Source: Marinobacter sp. X15-166B (GTDB lineage: Bacteria > Pseudomonadota > Gammaproteobacteria > Pseudomonadales > Oleiphilaceae). Taken from it: a stretch of 64,000 bases of DNA. The notes beneath the pieces were generated by a model that saw only the letters and a program-made list of their open reading frames with translations, was not told the origin of the DNA and ran no database searches. The position numbers and the translations under genes are program-made. Location of the stretch: positions 2,162,473 to 2,226,472 of the forward strand of contig NZ_MEIY01000001.1 of the NCBI RefSeq assembly GCF_001752365.1. The letters run 5' to 3'. This document shows positions 8,727-17,994 of this stretch, one piece after another. How positions within the stretch are numbered: the stretch's first letter is position 1; the number at the start of each line of letters is the position of its first letter.

Positions 8727-9113
8727 ATGAACAAGTCCAAACTCTTCAAAAACGCACACAAAGTTGCAAAGGCCACCGTCGCGATTGTTGGTGACTACAT
8801 GATTGCTTTCTCCCTGGCCCTGAAAGCCGCGTACAGCGAGCTGAAAAACAACATGCAACAGAAGCTGGAAAGCCTGGGGCTGAGCGTTTGGGGTGCAGAT
8901 TTCGGCAAGGCGCGCATCTACGTAAACATTGAAAGCCTGGCTGCTGTTTTCGGACTGGACATCGATTTTTACGGAACCGGCAACATCTCAATCGCCCACC
9001 TGAACGGCAAGAAAATTTCAAACAGTGCGGCGCGCCGGCTGATCGAGGATAAAATCTATTTTGATATCGCCCGAAACGAGTTTGTAGGCACAGAGTTGAC
9101 CCCGATTATTTAA
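8727..9113 (+). CDS. Small phage protein, function unknown
   Basis: 128 aa from the ATG at 8727 (AGAAGGA 9 bases upstream). Residues 5-35 ('FKNAHKVAKATVAIVGDY', then 'FSLALKAAY') match a pattern I have seen in several short phage proteins: a basic amphipathic helix, Gly-Asp-Tyr, then a second helix. The remainder contains two alpha/beta-looking segments without known motifs. It is first in a plus-strand accessory group at the attL end, transcribed away from the att site. Confidence 0.6.
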   Translation: MNKSKLFKNAHKVAKATVAIVGDYMIAFSLALKAAYSELKNNMQQKLESLGLSVWGADFGKARIYVNIESLAAVFGLDIDFYGTGNISIAHLNGKKISNSAARRLIEDKIYFDIARNEFVGTELTPII

Positions 9114-9165
9114 ACCCCGCGCTTGGGATAGGCGCTTACAAGAAGAAGCAACACGGAGAATTACC

Positions 9166-9366
9166 ATGACAGACATGATTGGCAAAATCGAAGACGATAC
9201 CACCCGTGCATTCGCAGTGGCCTGTTACGACATGAACACTATCGAGGAGCTAACCAACGTCGAGCCCGATGAAATCGACATGAAGCAGTGGGGTATTACG
9301 GCGGATCAGTGGCGCGAGGCGGTTGAGGCGGCCCGCACTGACCTGATAAGCAAGCAAGACGGGTAA
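9166..9366 (+). CDS. Small acidic protein, function unknown
   Basis: 66 aa with a GGAG site 7 bases before the ATG. Rich in Asp and Glu, with predicted helices and no cysteine cluster or membrane segment. It follows the 128-aa gene by 52 bases and probably shares its transcript. I do not recognise a family. Confidence 0.55.
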   Translation: MTDMIGKIEDDTTRAFAVACYDMNTIEELTNVEPDEIDMKQWGITADQWREAVEAARTDLISKQDG

Positions 9367-9421
9367 ACAAGTCAGCGCCGGCCCGGAGTGTGGGGCCGGC
9401 CAGCAACATATCGGAGTAAGC

Positions 9422-9610
9422 ATGAGTAACGAAAAATCTGCCAAGCGCCCGAGCCATAGGCCCAAAGAAATGGAAGGCGGCAAGCGCCGAAACGTCTACA
9501 TCGATGACGCCAGCTGGGAGATAGCCCGCCAGCTGGGCGGAGAGAAGCGGAACGCCAGCGAGGGCATACGGTACGCGCTGGCCCTGGCCTCCGAGCAACA
9601 GGCTGATTAA
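9422..9610 (+). CDS. Small ribbon-helix-helix-like protein
   Basis: 62 aa, CGGAG 7 bases upstream. A basic N-terminus is followed by 'RRNVYIDDASWEIARQLGG' and 'NASEGIRYALAL', which has the beta-strand/helix/helix spacing of ribbon-helix-helix DNA-binding proteins. It could regulate the accessory group or its own promoter; no target site was identified. Confidence 0.55.
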   Translation: MSNEKSAKRPSHRPKEMEGGKRRNVYIDDASWEIARQLGGEKRNASEGIRYALALASEQQAD

Positions 9611-9879
9611 GCGCCACTATGTCAATGTGACCCCCTCGTCGCAAAAAAATCCCTTAAAATCAGTGGGTTGGTTTAAGAAAGGGTGCATCTAGCGCGGGCG
9701 ACGCAGCCTAGCGCAATCAACAAGTTACGCACTGTATATTACAGCAGTATCCGAAACGTTAGTTCGGGCTAGGTCACATTCTATGACTTGAAGAATTTGG
9801 TGGGATTGCTCACATTTTCACAATTCTTAACAGATGTTTCTTTGCGTATTGGCTATGGTTGACCGCCAAAGGAGGGGGC
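9611..9879. other. Intergenic stretch, no gene seen
   Basis: About 270 bases, lower in GC than the surroundings, between the RHH-like and DUF4124 genes. No ORF with a ribosome-binding site, no clear terminator or repeat. It probably holds the promoter of the DUF4124 gene. Confidence 0.4.
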
Positions 9880-10356
9880 ATGCTCAAAAGGATGTTGTTT
9901 TTATTCGCAATAACCGCACCGGCCTATAGTTATAGCGCGGTATATCAGTGCAAGGTTAACGGTCAGACCGTATTTTCGGATCAGCCTTGCGGAAATGACG
10001 CGAAAAAGATTGAGATAAAAGCGCCGACCACTCAGGGCGGGGCGTCGATGGCCGGGGACGGGGTGCAAGACTTCTTACGGCACCGAGAGAAAAAACAGCA
10101 GGTTGAAAGAATAGACCGGGACATCGATCGGTTGGAAAAGCAGAAGACGAGGGCGCAGCGAAACATGGATAACGCTCTGATCGATTACCAACGGCAACGA
10201 GCACGAGCAAACAACAATTTAGCGGGTGCCATTTGGGAGGGCTCACTGGCAAGCGAGGCGGACGTTATGCGTCAGAGGTATCAAACAGAAATCGATGGTG
10301 CCGACCGCGAAATAAACAGGCTTCGAGAAGAACGAAATCGCATCCTAAGTGAATAA
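9880..10356 (+). CDS. DUF4124-type secreted protein
   Basis: 158 aa from the ATG at 9880 (AAAGGAGGGGG upstream). A signal peptide (residues 1-18) precedes 'VYQCKVNGQTVFSDQPCG', the DUF4124 signature with its paired cysteines. The rest, from about residue 60, is a charged coiled coil. Function of the family is unknown. In a prophage edge it may act in lysogenic conversion of the envelope; the GC content is below that of the late genes. Confidence 0.75.
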   Translation: MLKRMLFLFAITAPAYSYSAVYQCKVNGQTVFSDQPCGNDAKKIEIKAPTTQGGASMAGDGVQDFLRHREKKQQVERIDRDIDRLEKQKTRAQRNMDNALIDYQRQRARANNNLAGAIWEGSLASEADVMRQRYQTEIDGADREINRLREERNRILSE

Positions 10357-10382
10357 TAAATAGTTAAAACAGGGAAAAGTAA

Positions 10383-10790
10383 ATGTCGGCGTTTATCACA
10401 GAATCATTGTCCCGTGATGAGAAAATAGAGCAGATATTCGGGCTGCACTGGTTTGCCTGGGTCCCCGTAATTATTTGGGCAGTTCTAGGTTTCTTCACCT
10501 TTGGAATCACGCTGATCTATGCAGTATATAAAGGGCTGGTATTAAAGAACATGGAGCAGGGGGTAACTAATAAACGAGTTATTCTCAAGCGAGGAATTAT
10601 CAGCCGTAAGACGGATGAAATTAAGCTTTCCGCAATTGAAACGGTTCAGATCGACCAAGGAATATTAGGCAGGGTTTTCGGATTCGGGACTGTCCGCGTC
10701 ACCGGTCGGGGGATCAGCGATCTTAATTTCAAAGGCATCGATGATCCCATGAGCGTTAAGCGTGAAATCGAAAACTCGATATCGGCCTGA
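10383..10790 (+). CDS. Bacterial PH-domain membrane protein
   Basis: 135 aa. An N-terminal cytosolic stretch is followed by a hydrophobic hairpin (residues about 20-50, 'WFAWVPVIIWAVLGFFTFGI'). Then comes a bPH2/YdbS-like domain: 'VTNKRVILKRGIISRKTDEIKLSAIETV' and 'GRVFGFGTVRVTGRG' are typical. It sits 26 bases after the DUF4124 gene and converges on the tail genes. Likely accessory cargo acting at the host membrane. Confidence 0.8.
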   Translation: MSAFITESLSRDEKIEQIFGLHWFAWVPVIIWAVLGFFTFGITLIYAVYKGLVLKNMEQGVTNKRVILKRGIISRKTDEIKLSAIETVQIDQGILGRVFGFGTVRVTGRGISDLNFKGIDDPMSVKREIENSISA

Positions 10791-10910
10791 CTGAAACCAG
10801 GCCAGAGCCGGCAGTAATGCCCAGGCGAACGCGACACCTGCCCAATGGTGTGACTGCAGTGAGAGAGCTGCTCCCCAAGAATAGAGACCTCGGTGCTCTC
10901 ACAGCATCAC

Positions 10911-11144
10911 TCAAACATACTGCGTCGTGGTCGGCAGGTCAGGGGCTTCCCCGATGATCTGTTCACCCTCGACCCACGCTTTTTTACCTGCCTCCACCAG
11001 CCCGCCTTTTAATCGTACCAATTGCCCATCGCGGCGGGTTGCCGAACTGGTGCCGTCGGTGTTGACCTGATCGATGGTCACGGTGTAACGCCCCGCGCGG
11101 GGTAGCAGCTTCTGGAATCGAGCCCAGGGGTTAACGGTTGCCAT
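10911..11144 (-). CDS. Small protein at end of tail operon
   Basis: 77 aa. No membrane segment; beta-rich with a conserved-looking 'ARFQKLLPRAGRYTVTIDQV' start. Its ATG overlaps the end of the preceding 67-aa gene by 14 bases. As the last gene of the late transcript it may be a tail-associated or virion accessory protein. Family not recognised. Confidence 0.55.
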   Translation of the reverse strand: MATVNPWARFQKLLPRAGRYTVTIDQVNTDGTSSATRRDGQLVRLKGGLVEAGKKAWVEGEQIIGEAPDLPTTTQYV

Positions 11145-11334
11145 CTTTCAGCTCCAATTCGAGATTTTCAAGCGTGGTTTTCAGCGCGTCGGTTTTCGGG
11201 CTCAGTCCGTCATACTCGCAGACCGGGCAAACGAAGCAGCTCTCCGGAATGGCCAAGTTCATGCCTTCTATCAAGGCGTCCAGAAAGGCCCGCTCGGCTG
11301 GGGTGCAGCGTTCGGTGCGCTCTTGCTTGCTCAT
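11131..11334 (-). CDS. Small CxxC protein in tail operon
   Basis: 67 aa. It has a 'CFVCPVC' cysteine cluster, which could bind metal, and a C-terminal Leu/Glu-rich helix. The start overlaps the stop of the 633-aa tail gene (ATGA), so translation is coupled. Function unknown. Confidence 0.55.
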   Translation of the reverse strand: MSKQERTERCTPAERAFLDALIEGMNLAIPESCFVCPVCEYDGLSPKTDALKTTLENLELELKDGNR

Positions 11335-13232
11335 TGGTAATGATGCCTCTCTACCTTTATCGTTTGGATCACTCGGCCGGTGCCGGGTTTGCTGACACCC
11401 ACACTGACACTGAGCACGTTGCCGCGCCAGGTGTTGGCGGGCTCCTGCGTGTCGCGGTACTCGATCACCATAGCAGGTTCGATCAGTCCGGGGCTGCCAC
11501 TGGTGGGCAGCACGGTTTCAATGGTGACGATCTCCTGGTCGCCGCCTGCGGCGATGGCGGTCATACCCCGCTCGCGGCACTGGGTGGCCTCCACGTTCAG
11601 ATCGTCGAATATATCGGGGGCGGCTTTGTCGCCCGCAGTGTCGCGGCGCACCACGTCCACGGCCACGCCATCGGTAATGCCGGATACAAACACCGCGTTG
11701 TATTCAGGCTGGGGCTCCCACTGGCTGGCGTAGCTGATGACCAGCGTGTCCTGCAGTATCGCGTCGATAAACTCGATGGGCTGGGCGTCGTAATCCCAGG
11801 GGCCTAGCTGTTTGTACCGGTGTTTGATGTGCAGCTCGTCGGTGTCCTGGTCGGGTACCACGATGGCCCCCTGGGCGCGGGCCAGTTCCGCGACCACTTC
11901 CATGGCGGTCTTGTCGTTCCAGCCCCACGCCCCTGATGGGATGACGTAATCGCTCAGCCCCTGCTGGCGGACGATGGAAAATCCGGTGTACTGCAACTGG
12001 TCGGTCATGACCTGGGTGGCGGTGCTCTGGCTGGTCACTCGTCCGGTCCGCTTGGGGGCGTAGGGGGCCGCCAGCAGCTGGGCGCGGGATACGCCGCTGA
12101 TCTGATACGTTTCGCGGGCAAACGTCCGGTCTAGCCGGTAGCTCTCGACGATGAAGCGCCACGTATGCCCGTTAACGGTCGCGTCCACCTCGGCGGGGCC
12201 GTCAGCGGTCGGGCGGATCTGGTTCATGCTGGCGCGGTTCATAATGGTGCAGCTCATCGACCAGACAAAGCTGTCGGCGTCCAGGCTGATCCGCAAATCC
12301 TTGAAATCCAGCGGGGTGTTGGTGCTGACTTCAATCAGGCTGCTGGCGTTCATAATGATGTACGTCCTTTTGTTCTCGGGTTCCTCGGGCGGCTCGCCCA
12401 GGGGCGCATCGGGCTCAATGGCGCTGGGGAATTCGACCTCGGTGCCGATGCGCGGTTTTCTGTCCCAGGGGTGGACAGTGAGACCGTCGAGCGCGTCCTT
12501 CAGCGACCAAGCCGGTATGTCCGGCTGGCTGTCCACACTGCGGGTCGGGATGATCGGCGCTACCAGTATCGCCTTGGGCACCAGCTCGAAATCCACCACC
12601 AGCGCCCCGGGCGGGGTGTAGGGTGAGCGGTGCAGGTTCAGGGTCTCGGTCTGCTGGAGCTCCACCTTCTCCGGGGGTGGCGGCTGCCAGTTCAGTATGC
12701 TGTCGCTGGCCGTGTGCGGGCTGGCCACGTCGTGGGCCGGGGGCACGTTGAAGCCCTGCACCTCGCCGGTGTCCCGGGCGGGCAGCTTGTCCCAGGCATG
12801 GGCGCCGTAATCGCTGGCATCGTCCTGCGCGGTGTACTCGCCCCATTGCGCCCGCTCGGCGGTCAGGTCGAGGGGGGTGGCGGTGTGGCCACTGAATTGC
12901 CGACCCCGTGCGTCCTTCGGTGGTACTGGCCCCCAGGGCTTGGCATCGGCGGGCAGGGCGAGGCCGTGGGCCTGGGTGCTGCCGAACTGGCGCCCCCGCC
13001 CGTCCCTGGGTAACCCGTCGGCATGCGGCAGCAGTCGCCCCTCCGCCAGCTGCGGGCGAGCCTGGGCGCTCAGGTACCGGTGACCGACCGCCAGCGGCGG
13101 CTTGCGGTAAACGAAGCCGGTGCCCGCTGCGGCCAGGTCAAAGTCCAGCGCCAGCGGGTCGGTTACTGGGCTGTACGGTGTCCCCAGATCGAGGACAACC
13201 GCCAGCGGGTCGGCTTCGGGGGCGTAGGTCAT
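11331..13232 (-). CDS. Tail-tip / baseplate hub-like protein
   Basis: 633 aa. The first 270 residues are Pro/Gly-rich and low in structure; the rest ('YIIMNASSLIEVSTNTPLDF' onward) is compatible with a phage hub fold (gpD/gp27-like): 'SFVWSMSCTIMNRASM', 'ETYQISGVSRAQLLAAPYAP', and a late 'KVERHHYQ' C-terminus. It follows the receptor-binding gene by 3 bases. By position and size it should belong to the tail tip; the exact homologue is uncertain. Confidence 0.6.
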   Translation of the reverse strand: MTYAPEADPLAVVLDLGTPYSPVTDPLALDFDLAAAGTGFVYRKPPLAVGHRYLSAQARPQLAEGRLLPHADGLPRDGRGRQFGSTQAHGLALPADAKPWGPVPPKDARGRQFSGHTATPLDLTAERAQWGEYTAQDDASDYGAHAWDKLPARDTGEVQGFNVPPAHDVASPHTASDSILNWQPPPPEKVELQQTETLNLHRSPYTPPGALVVDFELVPKAILVAPIIPTRSVDSQPDIPAWSLKDALDGLTVHPWDRKPRIGTEVEFPSAIEPDAPLGEPPEEPENKRTYIIMNASSLIEVSTNTPLDFKDLRISLDADSFVWSMSCTIMNRASMNQIRPTADGPAEVDATVNGHTWRFIVESYRLDRTFARETYQISGVSRAQLLAAPYAPKRTGRVTSQSTATQVMTDQLQYTGFSIVRQQGLSDYVIPSGAWGWNDKTAMEVVAELARAQGAIVVPDQDTDELHIKHRYKQLGPWDYDAQPIEFIDAILQDTLVISYASQWEPQPEYNAVFVSGITDGVAVDVVRRDTAGDKAAPDIFDDLNVEATQCRERGMTAIAAGGDQEIVTIETVLPTSGSPGLIEPAMVIEYRDTQEPANTWRGNVLSVSVGVSKPGTGRVIQTIKVERHHYQ

Positions 13233-13235
13233 CGG

Positions 13236-15887
13236 TTAGCCACTCGCCTTTTCCATGAAAAACTGGCGGGCCTCCAGCGTTTCCTCGGGGGTCAGTAGTC
13301 TGTCAATTATCAGCGCGCCGTAAAAACGACCCTCCATCAAGTAGGTTCCGCCGCCGAGAGAAAACAGCTCGTAATCGAACGTCGCATCCCCCGTGTACGC
13401 CTCCAGGGCAAGATTGTATGTGCCGGTGTTTACACCATTGATCTCGTGAGAAACGTCCGGCTCTCGGGCAGTGTTCACCGTTAGTTCAAGCAGGGACGCC
13501 TCCAGTGGGTCAACCTCCGCCGAGTGATGGTAATCCGCATACCGGGAACTATGAGACTGGGATTTCGCCGCGAAATAGCTGAACGTAAAACTGTTGGTTG
13601 ATGGGCTGTCGTTGACGGCCGCGTAATACATTCCTCTGTGCGCACTGGTTCCCTGGTTTGCGCCCAGAAGGCCATGAGTCGTGCCGGCACTTCCGGTGGG
13701 ATCTACCCACACGGACATCATGGTTGTCATGGCGGTTCCGTCATGCAAAAACCGCATGCCACTCTTTGAACCAGCTATAACCATGTAATGTTCGCCGTTC
13801 GCTTCTAGCCAGTGCCGCGTGCCGTCGGTCTGGTACACGGGGCGGCTGGCTTCGTCGTTTTGCAGAGCGTGGTTGTTTTGGCCGGACAGGTCTCTCATTA
13901 GCGCAACCCGCTGTCCGCTACTCGTCACCGGCATGGTTCCGTTGACGTCTTGGAACAGGGTAGACAAGTCGCTTACGTCGTACATGGCCCCTATATCATC
14001 GGCCAGGATAAGCTCCGCAGGCGTCCATACATTACTAACCGGCGCAAAGTTCGGGGACGGCTCTGTCGGTGGGGTGAAATACTCGGTATAGCGAGCCACG
14101 CCCTCGGTAATCCTTACCTCATCGATGTAGCCCTTGAAAACCTCGGACGTATCATGAAAAGCCCCAATCCACCAGGGCGCGGTTCCACTTGTGTCCACTG
14201 CGCTTTGCATACTGGCGACTTCTGAGCCGTCCAACCAGATCTTCGCCACGCCTTGGGCATCCCGGGTCGCCGCTACGTGGTGCCAGGACTGGCCGGTAAC
14301 GTCCACAACACCCGCAGGCGAGTACAGCAACTCATCGTCGCCACCTGCGGCGCTCCGCATGTATAAAAGCAGGGACTGGTCAGAATTCACCCTGAGCACC
14401 AGAATCGGGTTAGGGTTCGATTGCGATTGAGCCGATACGATGCGGCCCGTTTGGGCGCCCTCAACCTTCATAAACGCTTCAAGTGTAAACGGACCGGAAC
14501 CAATATCAGGGATTCGGTCCGTTTCCACCCGCGTGCCATTACTGCCGTCCAAGTGAACAGATCCCCCAAAAACGCCCCCGCTGGGTGAGATCGAGGCGCC
14601 TTTACGCGGTGTTATTACTGCTGGATTTTCCGAGATGTCCTCAAGGGTCGGCCCGTCCATTCTCATCAGAAGTGTAACCTTGCCCCAATGCGGGTCACCG
14701 GCCACGGTTACGGTAACTTCCGGCGCCACTGGCCCATGCACCATCGGGCGATAGAATGGCCGCGCAATCATGGCGGCGGTACCGTAGGGCTGACTGGTCT
14801 CGGTGTCCACGATCCAGACGGGCTCCTCTGCAGGCAGGTTGCCCGCTCCGGTGGTCTCCCAGACGTGGCCGTTCGGGGTGCTCGGATGCACACGGTCACC
14901 TACATTCACGGCCATATCAGGGGTAAATGGCATCCCATAATCGTCGAATGCGACCACAAACACCTCGTCGCCATACCCGCCCAGCAGATCGATCGAATAC
15001 TCGCCGGTCTGCGGGTCGCTGGTGGCGTGGCCCAGGCTTTTGCTCAGATTGATGGTGGCGCCGTCGATGTCGTGAATAGTCGGGTCGTAGCCATAAGCGC
15101 GAACCTCGCGCTCAGCGGGGGTGCCGTCGATCTGAACGATGCCGGAGACCAGGGCGGTTTGGGGCGATACGATGTCTCCCGTCTCCTTCATTTTTTTAAC
15201 ACGTGGCAGACCGTCCACAATTTCCCAATAGTTATCAAAATCAAAATATTCGGGATAATTCGCCGGGTCAGCGGCTTGGGCGACAGTCAGGTTCACACCG
15301 ACGAAGCTAGGTCCAGCGGATGCCCGGGTGGAGTATTCGCTACTCCAAACCCCAGAGTTTCGGTAGAAAGCCCCAGATCCGGAGCCGTTTGAAATGACGG
15401 CTGTCCCCCATGACCCGCTCGGAACAACGACAAACGTTGCGGTCTCACGAAAAATGCCCAGATTGGTCACATAACCCAGTAGGCCGGCGCCCCGGGAGCC
15501 TCCGTGGTTAGCAACACCAATGGCGCAAACGCGTTCAACTACAGCCGACCCATCAACGAGGCCCGCCAAGACGCCCCCATATTTGCTGCTGCTACCTCGG
15601 ACGCCGGACTCGTTGGTGATTAGGTTAAGGTTTCTGACCTCCGCATAGGATAATAACTGGGAAAAAAAGCCATAATGGTCGGCGCCATCGGTGGCGACAA
15701 CTTCCAGGTTGCTTATCGTATGCCCCTTGCCGTCTAACTTCCCATAAAAACGAAGCGGTGCCCAAGGCCCTGGAAGGGTGATGTCAGCGGCCAGTTCGTA
15801 TATAGCGTGAGGGTCATTTACCATCGCAATCAGGTCTTCAGCGGTTGCTATAAGGTATGGACTTTGCGCTGTTCCTTTGCCTTCCAT
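13236..15887 (-). CDS. Receptor-binding/tail-fibre protein with LamG-like domain
   Basis: 883 aa. Residues 1-230 form GLUG-like beta-solenoid repeats ('GKLDGKGHTISNLEV', 'YGGVLAGLVDGSAVVERV'). A middle section is carboxypeptidase-regulatory-like. Residues about 430-600 make a concanavalin/LamG domain ('SWHHVAATRDAQGVAKIWLDG', 'GYIDEVRITEGVARYT'), and a further jelly-roll-like C-terminal region follows. Glycan-binding modules in the last large tail genes point to host adsorption. Part of it shows lower GC than the neighbouring tail genes, compatible with recent exchange of receptor specificity. Confidence 0.75.
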   Translation of the reverse strand: MEGKGTAQSPYLIATAEDLIAMVNDPHAIYELAADITLPGPWAPLRFYGKLDGKGHTISNLEVVATDGADHYGFFSQLLSYAEVRNLNLITNESGVRGSSSKYGGVLAGLVDGSAVVERVCAIGVANHGGSRGAGLLGYVTNLGIFRETATFVVVPSGSWGTAVISNGSGSGAFYRNSGVWSSEYSTRASAGPSFVGVNLTVAQAADPANYPEYFDFDNYWEIVDGLPRVKKMKETGDIVSPQTALVSGIVQIDGTPAEREVRAYGYDPTIHDIDGATINLSKSLGHATSDPQTGEYSIDLLGGYGDEVFVVAFDDYGMPFTPDMAVNVGDRVHPSTPNGHVWETTGAGNLPAEEPVWIVDTETSQPYGTAAMIARPFYRPMVHGPVAPEVTVTVAGDPHWGKVTLLMRMDGPTLEDISENPAVITPRKGASISPSGGVFGGSVHLDGSNGTRVETDRIPDIGSGPFTLEAFMKVEGAQTGRIVSAQSQSNPNPILVLRVNSDQSLLLYMRSAAGGDDELLYSPAGVVDVTGQSWHHVAATRDAQGVAKIWLDGSEVASMQSAVDTSGTAPWWIGAFHDTSEVFKGYIDEVRITEGVARYTEYFTPPTEPSPNFAPVSNVWTPAELILADDIGAMYDVSDLSTLFQDVNGTMPVTSSGQRVALMRDLSGQNNHALQNDEASRPVYQTDGTRHWLEANGEHYMVIAGSKSGMRFLHDGTAMTTMMSVWVDPTGSAGTTHGLLGANQGTSAHRGMYYAAVNDSPSTNSFTFSYFAAKSQSHSSRYADYHHSAEVDPLEASLLELTVNTAREPDVSHEINGVNTGTYNLALEAYTGDATFDYELFSLGGGTYLMEGRFYGALIIDRLLTPEETLEARQFFMEKASG

Positions 15888-17983
15888 CAGTCTGCATCCC
15901 CCCTGTTCTGTGTAGCGAATTGGTCTTCTTCCTCCACCGCTCGGCCTGCAACGATGGTGCGGGCGACCCAGAACGGCGCCTGGCCGCCGTCAGTGTTAAA
16001 CCGCAGGGTATTGCCACTGACCCAGCCGCTGCCCCAGCCCTCTTTGCGGACGGTGAAATAGGGCGCACCGGTGGCCAGGTTGGTGGGTGCCAGGTCGGTG
16101 GCGGTGTTGCCGGTGGCGACCACACCCACGGTTTCGCCGATCACCTCAAAGCCGCTGGAGCTGGTGAAGCGGATGGCCCAGCGTTCCTGTATCGCCCCCT
16201 GGTTGGTGACCTCGATGGGGTGGCTGACCAGATTGTATTTGGCAGTGGTGTCGTTGCCGATCAGTTCGTCAGACCAGACCCCGCTCCAGGCCTGCTGGTG
16301 GAATGTGTTGTGTGCTCGCGCTCTGAGGTCGCCGTAAAGAAGTGCGGCGCTGGCGATGGTGTCGCCTGCGGTGTAGTCCTGGGACAGCGGAATGTTCAGG
16401 CTGATCTGCCCGCCGATCTGCACGTCGGTGGCCAGCCCCATGTCCTCGACGCGGTTGTACACGGTCAGCGGTTCGGTCACGGCGTTGGCCTCGTCGTCCA
16501 CCAGGCTCAGCGGGTCGGCGAGGGTCAGGGTACCGGCGTCGGTGTCCAGGGTGTACTGATCCGCCGCCAGCCGGTTGCCGTTGGCCCCCTCCGCCCACAC
16601 CTCGGCCTGATTGACGCGCCCGAAGTCGATCACCTGGCCGGGGGTGGCGGTGACCACTTCCTGCTGCTGGGTGTTGCTGACGACGATCACGTCGCCCAGG
16701 TTAAACTGCGGCACCCGTCCGTCGCTGGGTAAGCGGGTCGCATCGAGGCCCACCAGCGAAGCGTCCAGCGGCAGAAACGAGTAACTGACCGCGCTATACC
16801 GCACGGTGCCGGGGATGATCGGCTCGCCGCCCCACTCGATGGTTACCAGGCCGGTCTGGGTATCCACGAAACCGGTTACCCCCTCGGCCCCGCTCAGGTT
16901 GCCCGCGGTGTCGGCGTTCAGGATCAGCTGGGCGCCGGTGATGTCGGTGGCGTTGACGATCAGACTGCCCTCGCGCAGCGGCGCGCCCGCGGTGCGGAAT
17001 ATCGTCTGATTGGCCGGGGCCTGGCCCAAGGTCGTCAGGCACGACACCAGCGTGACCGGGGTGCTGGTGGGGGTGCTGGCCGGGTAATCCTCCAGAGTCA
17101 CCAGGCCGGTGGCGTAGTCGATGCTGCCGACCGCGGTGCCGCCGTTGGTGACCGGTGACCAGTCCTTGATGATCGCGCCGTTCTGGTCTCGGTACTCGGT
17201 GCCGCCCAACTCGAAAATCACGCTGTTGGGCACGATGTGCCGGTTGCTGGTCGGGGTCAGGTCGATGGTCAGCCCGGGGATGGGGCGCGTCGTGCTGCGC
17301 ACCTCCACCGGATCGCCCGGGTCGGCCCAGGTGATGCTGGCGCTGGTGTCGGCGTAGGTCTCGGTGGCGGTGCCGGTGTCGTTCTGCCAGTAGTTGCCGC
17401 TGCCGAACCGGGATTTTTCCCTGTAAACCTTGTAGACGTAGCCTTGGCGGGGGTCGAGACTGATGGCGCCGGTGGCGTAGTTCACCGTACCCAGCGACGC
17501 GCCGCCCTTACTGCGCCGCAGGTTGCCCGCGCCGTCGTCGGTCAGTGTGACCTCGATGGCCTCGTGGTTGATTGTGTCCGACTTGCCGGAGCCGCTCAGG
17601 TGAATCCACTTTTCGGTGATCCGCTGCAGAGTGATCTGGATGCTCACCGACCCCTCGCGCATGGCCGCGCTGGGGGTGTAGTCGGTGCTGCCGGGCTCGC
17701 TCAGGGTGAATGAGTCGGCGACCTTGTTGGTGCCCTGCCAGTCCTGGTAATCGATGGTGTAATCGCCGTCGCTGGGCGTCGGGGCCGGGTTGGGGTTGAT
17801 GAAGATCAGCCCCGTTGAATAGCTCACCGTGCCGCTGCCGTCGCCCGTCAGGTTGCCCGCGCCGTCGTCGGTCAACGTGTACGGCTGGCCGCCAGTGTTC
17901 CAGTTAACGACCACGCTGCCCGGGGACAGGCTGCGCTTAATCGAGGCGCTGGCGTAGTGATAGGTTGCTGTTCCCATGCTCAT
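15887..17983 (-). CDS. Large tail protein with repeated beta modules
   Basis: 698 aa. Contains at least four versions of a module of the form 'LTDDGAGNL...G.V.Y.TG.I.', at residues about 35-65, 145-175, 275-300 and 350-375. Each looks like a short beta-hairpin unit. The C-terminal third ('AHNTFHQQAWSGVWSDEL') is unrelated. It overlaps the next gene by one base. Probably a structural component of the tail tip or shaft; I know no confirmed function. Confidence 0.6.
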   Translation of the reverse strand: MSMGTATYHYASASIKRSLSPGSVVVNWNTGGQPYTLTDDGAGNLTGDGSGTVSYSTGLIFINPNPAPTPSDGDYTIDYQDWQGTNKVADSFTLSEPGSTDYTPSAAMREGSVSIQITLQRITEKWIHLSGSGKSDTINHEAIEVTLTDDGAGNLRRSKGGASLGTVNYATGAISLDPRQGYVYKVYREKSRFGSGNYWQNDTGTATETYADTSASITWADPGDPVEVRSTTRPIPGLTIDLTPTSNRHIVPNSVIFELGGTEYRDQNGAIIKDWSPVTNGGTAVGSIDYATGLVTLEDYPASTPTSTPVTLVSCLTTLGQAPANQTIFRTAGAPLREGSLIVNATDITGAQLILNADTAGNLSGAEGVTGFVDTQTGLVTIEWGGEPIIPGTVRYSAVSYSFLPLDASLVGLDATRLPSDGRVPQFNLGDVIVVSNTQQQEVVTATPGQVIDFGRVNQAEVWAEGANGNRLAADQYTLDTDAGTLTLADPLSLVDDEANAVTEPLTVYNRVEDMGLATDVQIGGQISLNIPLSQDYTAGDTIASAALLYGDLRARAHNTFHQQAWSGVWSDELIGNDTTAKYNLVSHPIEVTNQGAIQERWAIRFTSSSGFEVIGETVGVVATGNTATDLAPTNLATGAPYFTVRKEGWGSGWVSGNTLRFNTDGGQAPFWVARTIVAGRAVEEEDQFATQNRGDAD

Positions 17984-17994
17984 GCTGTGATCCC

